Source: Clostridia bacterium (lineage in GTDB: Bacteria; Bacillota; Clostridia; Christensenellales; UBA1242). Taken from it: DNA of 10,006 bases. The notes under the pieces were generated by a model, which was given only the letters and a program-made list of their open reading frames with translations, had not been told where the DNA came from and searched no databases. Positions 5,852 through 10,006 of this stretch are shown piece by piece. Position 1 is the first letter of the stretch, and each line of letters starts with the position of its first letter. The stretch covers positions 1-10,006 of the forward strand of contig JAFULP010000059.1 of the NCBI GenBank assembly GCA_017473285.1, read 5' to 3'. The position numbers were made by a program, and so were the translations under genes.

Positions 5852-5872
5852 GCAAATTAAATTTATTATAAT
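5843..5872 (+). promoter_or_regulatory. Permease gene promoter
   Basis: TTGACA (5843-5848), an 18-base spacer and TATAAT (5867-5872). The start would be near 5879, leaving a leader of about 17 bases that holds only the AAGGAGAG ribosome binding site. No leader riboswitch fits. Confidence 0.78.
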
Positions 5873-5895
5873 AACAATCTACTTTAAGGAGAGTT

Positions 5896-6903
5896 ATGCA
5901 CGAATTTTGGCATATATTGGAACATGCATTGATTGATACATTAAAGATTGCACCAGTATTATTGGTGGTGTATTTTTTGATTGAATTTTTAGAGTACAAA
6001 AAAATAATGCAATTCCAAAACTCTAAAATGTTGAAAGGAAAAGCAAGCCCAGTATTTGGCTCACTGTTTGGCAGTCTTCCACAATGCGGATTTTCGGTGG
6101 TGTCTACTGATTTGTTCACTAAGGGATTTGTGTCAATTGGTGCGTTGCTTGCCGTATATATTGCAACTAGCGATGAGGCGTTGCCAATTATGTTGTCGCA
6201 TCACGAAAGTTGGTTGTCGTTGCTGGCTTTGATAGTGTGCAAAATTGCACTAGGCATTATAGTTGGTTATTTGGCTATGTGGCTATATCCAAAGGTGTTT
6301 AAAACTAAAAATATCCATTTCGATATTCAAAATAAAGCAGTTGTAAAAAATGGGCAAGATAAACATAATCATTTGGAAGTTGGCGAGCATATACATGAAG
6401 AACATAATCATCACGAACATTTGGAGTATGAACATAACGAAGAAATACATAATAAAGATTTGAAAGTTGAACAACACGACCATATTGGGTGCTGTAATCA
6501 CGATTTGGAAGGCACTAAGTTTGATTGGAAGCATCCATTGCTACACTGCTTGAAGATATTGTTGTTTATATTGGTCATTAATTTAGTATTTGGCGCTATA
6601 GTTGAATGGGTTGGGGAAGATAATTTAACTGAGTTCTTGTCGCAAAGTAGTGCTTTGCAACCATTGTTGGCGGTGTTGATTGGTTTAATACCAAATTGCG
6701 CATCGTCAGTGGTTATAACCGAATTATATTTGCTAGGCGGGCTAAGTTTTGGTGCAATATTGGCAGGGTTATCAGTTAATGCAGGGCTAGGATTGATGGT
6801 GTTGTTTAAGCAAGATAAAAACCCTAAAGAGATAGCGTTTATTTTGGCAATGCTAATTATTCCTAGTTTGCTAGCGGGCTATGCATTACATTTTATTATT
6901 TAA
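5896..6903 (+). CDS. Two-half membrane permease with His-rich loop, putative heavy-metal or manganese exporter (ArsP_2-like)
   Basis: A 335-residue membrane protein with about eight or more hydrophobic segments (roughly 15-31, 52-72, 81-100, 108-131, 218-236, 255-275, 280-303, 313-333). The two halves are related: GSLPQCGFSVVSTDLF (59-74) in the first half is matched by GLIPNCASSVVITELY (263-278) in the second, each followed by a Gly-rich helix. That internal duplication with a P-x-C-x-x-S core fits the family annotated as putative 10-TM heavy-metal or manganese exporter (ArsP_2); I rely on memory for that link. The linker between halves (about 157-202) holds 13 His, many Glu/Asp and Cys199-Cys200, an apparent divalent-metal-binding loop. 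Export of Mn, Zn or another metal is a reasonable inference; the substrate is unknown. It has its own promoter, AAGGAGAG before the ATG and its own terminator, so it is monocistronic. Confidence 0.85.
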   Translation: MHEFWHILEHALIDTLKIAPVLLVVYFLIEFLEYKKIMQFQNSKMLKGKASPVFGSLFGSLPQCGFSVVSTDLFTKGFVSIGALLAVYIATSDEALPIMLSHHESWLSLLALIVCKIALGIIVGYLAMWLYPKVFKTKNIHFDIQNKAVVKNGQDKHNHLEVGEHIHEEHNHHEHLEYEHNEEIHNKDLKVEQHDHIGCCNHDLEGTKFDWKHPLLHCLKILLFILVINLVFGAIVEWVGEDNLTEFLSQSSALQPLLAVLIGLIPNCASSVVITELYLLGGLSFGAILAGLSVNAGLGLMVLFKQDKNPKEIAFILAMLIIPSLLAGYALHFII

Positions 6904-6906
6904 TAT

Positions 6907-6938
6907 AAAAAAGATAAGCTTACGGTTTATCTTTTTTT
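6907..6938 (+). terminator. Intrinsic terminator of the permease gene
   Basis: AAAAAAGATAAGC (6907-6919) pairs with GGTTATC-type sequence ending in a T-run (6925-6937; one G-T pair) around TTACG, followed by T at 6938. It starts three bases after the stop codon. Confidence 0.9.
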
Positions 6939-6973
6939 GTGGCAATTAATGGTTATTAAACATATTATGAGAT

Positions 6974-7510
6974 ATGAAATTTATGTTTGTTGTTGGTGGT
7001 TCGTATAAAAGTTTTTATATTAATCAAATAAATAAAATTAAAAATATTGACTTGTTAATATTTCACCAAAATATTTTTTATGATTTTGATTATGAACAAG
7101 AGTATTTGTTTGATGCGCCAGTTAGCAACGAATTGATTAGTTTGAATAAAAAATTTAATTGCCCAATACTTGTATATGGATATTCTAAATTTTTAAACAA
7201 AAGGCAAAAATGTTTTATATTGTGCGTCAATCAAAAGGTGTCAGTAATAGATTGTGCAAAGGATGTGTATTTATATATTAAAGGGAAAATTGTACTAATT
7301 GGAAATAAATTGTATAAACAGTCAAAAAGTTTTTCAACAATATCAATAGTTGATAAAAAACAAAATCCCCAAAATTTTACCAAAATACGATTTAATAATT
7401 ATTTTATATGTGACAAAAAGGGAGTTTCGTGCTTTCAAGGGGGTAAAATTTATAGAAAATTTAGAAAATGTTGTAATTTTAGTTTGAGTTTTTATAAAAA
7501 AATGATATAA
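6974..7510 (+). CDS. Hypothetical protein, weakly nitrilase-like pattern
   Basis: An unrecognised 178-residue protein, very rich in Lys, Phe, Ile and Asn, with markedly A/T-biased codons compared with pgk next door. There is no good ribosome binding site before ATG 6974. ATG 6983 is an alternative with an equally weak GAG upstream, so the start is uncertain. No signal peptide or clear membrane segment is seen. The middle reads like the first half of a carbon-nitrogen hydrolase: an aspartate-led strand DLLIFHQ where that family has a Phe-Pro-Glu motif, then LISLNKKFNCPILVYGYS resembling the helix-strand that follows in those enzymes. The catalytic Glu is not there (His-Gln instead) and I cannot place the catalytic Lys or Cys. 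If related, it is a degenerate or inactive copy. The family link is a guess. Its stop codon lies inside the pgk -10 element. Confidence 0.6.
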   Translation: MKFMFVVGGSYKSFYINQINKIKNIDLLIFHQNIFYDFDYEQEYLFDAPVSNELISLNKKFNCPILVYGYSKFLNKRQKCFILCVNQKVSVIDCAKDVYLYIKGKIVLIGNKLYKQSKSFSTISIVDKKQNPQNFTKIRFNNYFICDKKGVSCFQGGKIYRKFRKCCNFSLSFYKKMI

Positions 7511-7511
7511 T
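7484..7511 (+). promoter_or_regulatory. pgk promoter with extended -10
   Basis: TTGAGT (7484-7489), a 16-base spacer and a perfect TATAAT (7506-7511) with TG at 7503-7504. It overlaps the last codons and stop of the upstream gene. Initiation near 7518 gives a leader of about 47 bases to the AGGAG at 7554-7558. Confidence 0.75.
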
Positions 7512-7564
7512 GTAGTTAACAGATTACTACACAAAAACGGACAAGTTCATTGTAGGAGATTTTT

Positions 7565-8746
7565 ATGAAGAAAACATTAAACGATATTGATGTTAATGGT
7601 AAGAGAGTTTTATTGCGTGTTGATTTCAATGTTCCGCTAAGTGCAGATTTAAAGATTGTTGACGATAATCGCATAATTGAAGCCTTACCCACAATTGAGT
7701 ATTTGGTGTCACACAACGCTAAGGTTATTATTTGTTCGCACCTTGGTCGCCCTGAAGGGGTTGTTAATCCAAAGATGTCATTGCGCCCAGTTGTTTCAAG
7801 ATTAGGTAAATTATTGCAAAAGGATATTGTATTTGTTGAAGATATTAAAGACGAGTCTTGCACAAAAGTTTTGTCTTCACTAAAAGACGGCGACATTGCA
7901 ATGTTAGAAAACATTAGATTTTATAAGGAAGAGGAAAATAACGATAAAGACTTTGCTAAATTGTTGGCAAGTTTTGCGGATGTTTATGTGTTTGACGCCT
8001 TTGCAACTGCGCATCGTAAGCACGCTTCAACCTATGCTGTAGCCGAAATGTTGCCTAATGCGGTAGGTTTCTTGGTGGAAAAGGAACTTGAAATGTTTGA
8101 AAAGGTACTTTCTGAGCCTGAGCATCCTTTTGTGGCGGTATTGGGTGGTGCAAAGATTACTGACAAACTTCCAGTGATTGAAAACTTGCTTGACAAGGTG
8201 GACACTATTTTGATTGGTGGCGGAATGTCGTACACTTTTGTTAAAGCAATTGGTGGCGATGTTGGCAAGTCAATTATTGATAATAAAAGTATCGACCTTG
8301 CAAAAGAAACTTTGGACAAAGCCAAGGAAAAAGGTATAAAAGTGATTTTGCCTTGCGATAACTATGGTGCGGACGAATTTACTGCTACTGCTAAACGCAA
8401 ATGCTTTAGTAGTGGGTTCTTTGCAAAAGATTTCCAAGGTATGGATATTGGACCTCACACAACTAAAACATTTAAAAATATAATTAAAGATGCCAAAACT
8501 ATCGTCTGGAACGGCCCAATGGGTGTGTACGAATTTCCAAAGTTTAGGCGTGGTACTAAAAAGATTGCAAAGTATATTGCAAAGAGTAAAGCGGTTAGCG
8601 TTATAGGTGGTGGCGATACTGTGGCAAGTGTTCAAGAACTTGGGCTTGAAAATAAGATTACACATATCTCAACTGGTGGCGGTGCAAGTTTGATGTTGCT
8701 TCAAGGTAAAAAACTTCCTTGCGTTGAAATTATTGAAAATAAATAA
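7565..8746 (+). CDS. pgk: Phosphoglycerate kinase
   Basis: Transfers the acyl phosphate of 1,3-bisphosphoglycerate to ADP in glycolysis, giving ATP and 3-phosphoglycerate; a cytoplasmic monomer. The protein has 393 residues, full family length. The N-terminal substrate domain shows RVDFNVPL (18-25), Arg36 in DDNRI, SHLGRP (58-63) and the DAFATAHRKHAST signature near 144. The hinge and nucleotide domain show GGAKITDKLPVIENLL, IGGGMSYTF, WNGPMGVYE (315-323), GGGDTVA (348-354) and STGGGASL (369-376). The family signature normally reads DAFGTAHR, so Ala replaces one Gly. ATG 7565 follows AGGAG by six bases. Unlike many Bacillota operons there is no gapA or tpiA beside it. gpmI follows after 185 bases of nearly pure A/T and a hairpin. 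Confidence 0.98.
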   Translation: MKKTLNDIDVNGKRVLLRVDFNVPLSADLKIVDDNRIIEALPTIEYLVSHNAKVIICSHLGRPEGVVNPKMSLRPVVSRLGKLLQKDIVFVEDIKDESCTKVLSSLKDGDIAMLENIRFYKEEENNDKDFAKLLASFADVYVFDAFATAHRKHASTYAVAEMLPNAVGFLVEKELEMFEKVLSEPEHPFVAVLGGAKITDKLPVIENLLDKVDTILIGGGMSYTFVKAIGGDVGKSIIDNKSIDLAKETLDKAKEKGIKVILPCDNYGADEFTATAKRKCFSSGFFAKDFQGMDIGPHTTKTFKNIIKDAKTIVWNGPMGVYEFPKFRRGTKKIAKYIAKSKAVSVIGGGDTVASVQELGLENKITHISTGGGASLMLLQGKKLPCVEIIENK

Positions 8747-8893
8747 ATTAAATAAAAAATAAATTTAAAATATTAAATAAAACATTAAAAATAAAATTAA
8801 ATAATTATTTTAAATAAAAATTAATAAAAATACTTGAAATAAGATAAAAATTAATATTTTTAATAATTAAAATAAAAAATTAAATTAATAAAT
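8747..8893. other. Nearly pure A/T spacer
   Basis: Of 147 bases only four are G or C (one C near 8783, C and G near 8833-8836, one G near 8844). There is no reading frame of note. It is built from short runs of A interspersed with TTAA/AATAAA-like words, without an exact long repeat. I found no convincing -35/-10 pair: a TTGAAA at 8834 has no -10 at proper spacing. It could act as an UP-element-like or easily melted region. Confidence 0.85.
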
Positions 8894-8918
8894 AAAAGGT
8901 GGGTTAATCCACCTTTTT
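8894..8918 (+). terminator. Terminator-like hairpin just before the gpmI ribosome binding site
   Basis: AAAAGGTGG (8894-8902) pairs perfectly with CCACCTTTT (8909-8917) around GTTAAT, and T-run 8914-8918 follows. It ends six bases before the GGAG of gpmI, so it is either the pgk terminator or an attenuating or stabilising hairpin in a shared transcript. Confidence 0.75.
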
Positions 8919-8931
8919 AAATTGGAGATAT

Positions 8932-10006
8932 ATGAAAAAAGGAATACTTATAATTCTTGATGGATATGGTGAAGCACCTAAAAGTAAATTCAATGCCGTT
9001 ACTAATGCAAACACTCCATACCTTGATAGTTTAAGAAAAAATTATGAATATAGTTTGCTATATACTCATGGTAAAAGCGTGGGGTTGCCAAGTGACGCTA
9101 TGGGTGGCTCGGAAGTGGGACACACAACTATTGGGGCTGGACGAATAATAAAAACCACCACGGTTAAAATTGATGATGAAATTGAGAGTGGCGAATTTTT
9201 TAAACATAAACTTTTTGTTGATAAATTTTCGGCTTTAAGCAAAAATAATGGTGCATTGCACATTGGTGGACTGTTTTCCGATAAACAAATTCACAGTGAT
9301 ATAAATCATGCTTTTGCGCTTATTAAGCTGGCAAAACAATTTAATATAGGTCGAGTGTTTTTCCATGCATTTACCGACGGGCGAGATTGTGCACAAGACA
9401 GTAGTTTTGAATACTTGGCTAAATTTAATGAATTTGCCAAGCAAATTGGTTTGGGCGAAATTGCAACTGTTGGTGGAAGATTTTATGCTATGGACCGTGA
9501 GCAAAATATGGAAAGAACCAATGCGGAACTAGATATTATGCAAAAACTAGATTATGACTACGATAGCGCTTATGAGTGCTTTAAAGATAGCCACAATAAA
9601 GGCGTGACGGATGAGTTTGTTGTGCCTAGCCGAATAAAAACAACCAAAGAATATACATTTAACAGCAATGATTTATTTGTATTTTACAACTTTAGAGCGG
9701 ACCGTATGAAACAAATTGTGGGAGAGTTGAGCAACCTCAATGTAATGCCAATAATTACATTTTGTGATTTTGTAAATGCGGACAATGTAAATTATATTTA
9801 TAGCGAAGAAGATATTAAAGGCACATTAAGCGAATATTTGTCCAACAAAGGCTTAAAACAACTAAAAATTAGTGAAAGTACTAAATATGCCCATGTAACT
9901 TATTTCTTAAATGGTGGACAAGAAGCACCATTTAAAAATGAAGATAGAATTCATATTAGAACTAAAAAAACTAATGATTTTGCTACCACACCTAAAATGC
10001 GTGCTG
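8932..10006 (+). CDS. gpmI: 2,3-bisphosphoglycerate-independent phosphoglycerate mutase (3' end outside window)
   Basis: Isomerises 3-phosphoglycerate to 2-phosphoglycerate in glycolysis through a phosphoserine intermediate with two bound Mn ions; alkaline phosphatase superfamily. It continues past the window end with 358 residues visible of about 510 usual. Motifs: ILDGYG near the N-terminus with metal-binding Asp10, MGGSEVGHTTIGAGRI with the catalytic Ser60 (the family usually has MGNSEVGHLNIGAGR), FTDGRD, GGRFYAMDRE, YNFRADRMKQ, ESTKYAHVTYFLNGG and TPKM at the end. The residues after MDRE are QNMER where most members have a Lys/Arg-Arg-Trp. It looks divergent but intact. ATG 8932 follows GGAG (8924-8927) by four bases. 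It encodes the next glycolytic step after pgk, so co-transcription by read-through of the hairpin upstream is plausible. Confidence 0.96.
   Translation, partial: MKKGILIILDGYGEAPKSKFNAVTNANTPYLDSLRKNYEYSLLYTHGKSVGLPSDAMGGSEVGHTTIGAGRIIKTTTVKIDDEIESGEFFKHKLFVDKFSALSKNNGALHIGGLFSDKQIHSDINHAFALIKLAKQFNIGRVFFHAFTDGRDCAQDSSFEYLAKFNEFAKQIGLGEIATVGGRFYAMDREQNMERTNAELDIMQKLDYDYDSAYECFKDSHNKGVTDEFVVPSRIKTTKEYTFNSNDLFVFYNFRADRMKQIVGELSNLNVMPIITFCDFVNADNVNYIYSEEDIKGTLSEYLSNKGLKQLKISESTKYAHVTYFLNGGQEAPFKNEDRIHIRTKKTNDFATTPKMRA

Noticed and set aside
5746..5895. Manganese (yybP-ykoY) or other riboswitch before the permease
   Set aside because: The predicted leader is only about 17 bases, and no conserved riboswitch motif is visible in the AT-rich gap.
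8270..8665. Long minus-strand frame inside pgk
   Set aside because: It is a shadow of the conserved pgk frame, with no ribosome binding site and no recognisable product.

Overview
The window looks like chromosomal DNA from a low-GC Gram-positive bacterium (Bacillota, most likely a Clostridia-like lineage). Four things point that way: strongly AT-rich intergenic DNA, GGAG-type ribosome binding sites, a large SRP RNA with an Alu domain, and sigma-A-type promoters that often carry an extended TG -10. TGG encodes Trp and TGA is never internal to a recognisable gene, so the genetic code appears standard. Species cannot be assigned from the sequence alone.

Layout, left to right. (1) 1-1083: the 3' part of a tryptophanyl-tRNA synthetase of the TrpRS II-like subclass. 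(2) 1303-2142: two small unrecognised genes (1356-1676 and 1741-2109), each behind its own good promoter, closed by a symmetric terminator. (3) 2182-2373, minus strand: a tiny membrane protein with a Cys-Cys-Cys tail, preceded by a repeat-rich leader containing a perfect 18-bp inverted repeat. (4) 2567-4804: a divergent pair, a 71-residue XRE/Cro-type regulator (minus) and a 605-residue BspA-type leucine-rich-repeat lipoprotein (plus). They share a control region with a perfect 14-bp inverted repeat that overlaps a consensus promoter. (5) 4809-5282, minus: rpiB, convergent with the lipoprotein gene across a shared terminator. (6) 5403-5745: the SRP RNA gene (ffs) with promoter and terminator. 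(7) 5824-6938: a two-half membrane permease with a histidine-rich cytoplasmic-type loop, resembling the putative heavy-metal or manganese exporter family, with short tandem repeats over its -35 region. (8) 6974-7510: an unrecognised Lys/Phe/Ile/Asn-rich protein. (9) 7484-10006: two lower-glycolysis genes, pgk and gpmI (cut by the window end), separated by an almost pure A/T spacer and a terminator-like hairpin directly before the gpmI ribosome binding site.

Most of the window is housekeeping: tRNA charging, pentose phosphate isomerisation, protein targeting and glycolysis. The accessory part is roughly 1300-4800. The most self-contained candidate system is the XRE regulator plus surface lipoprotein with its three-half-site operator. 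Every functional statement comes from reading motifs; no database search was run.
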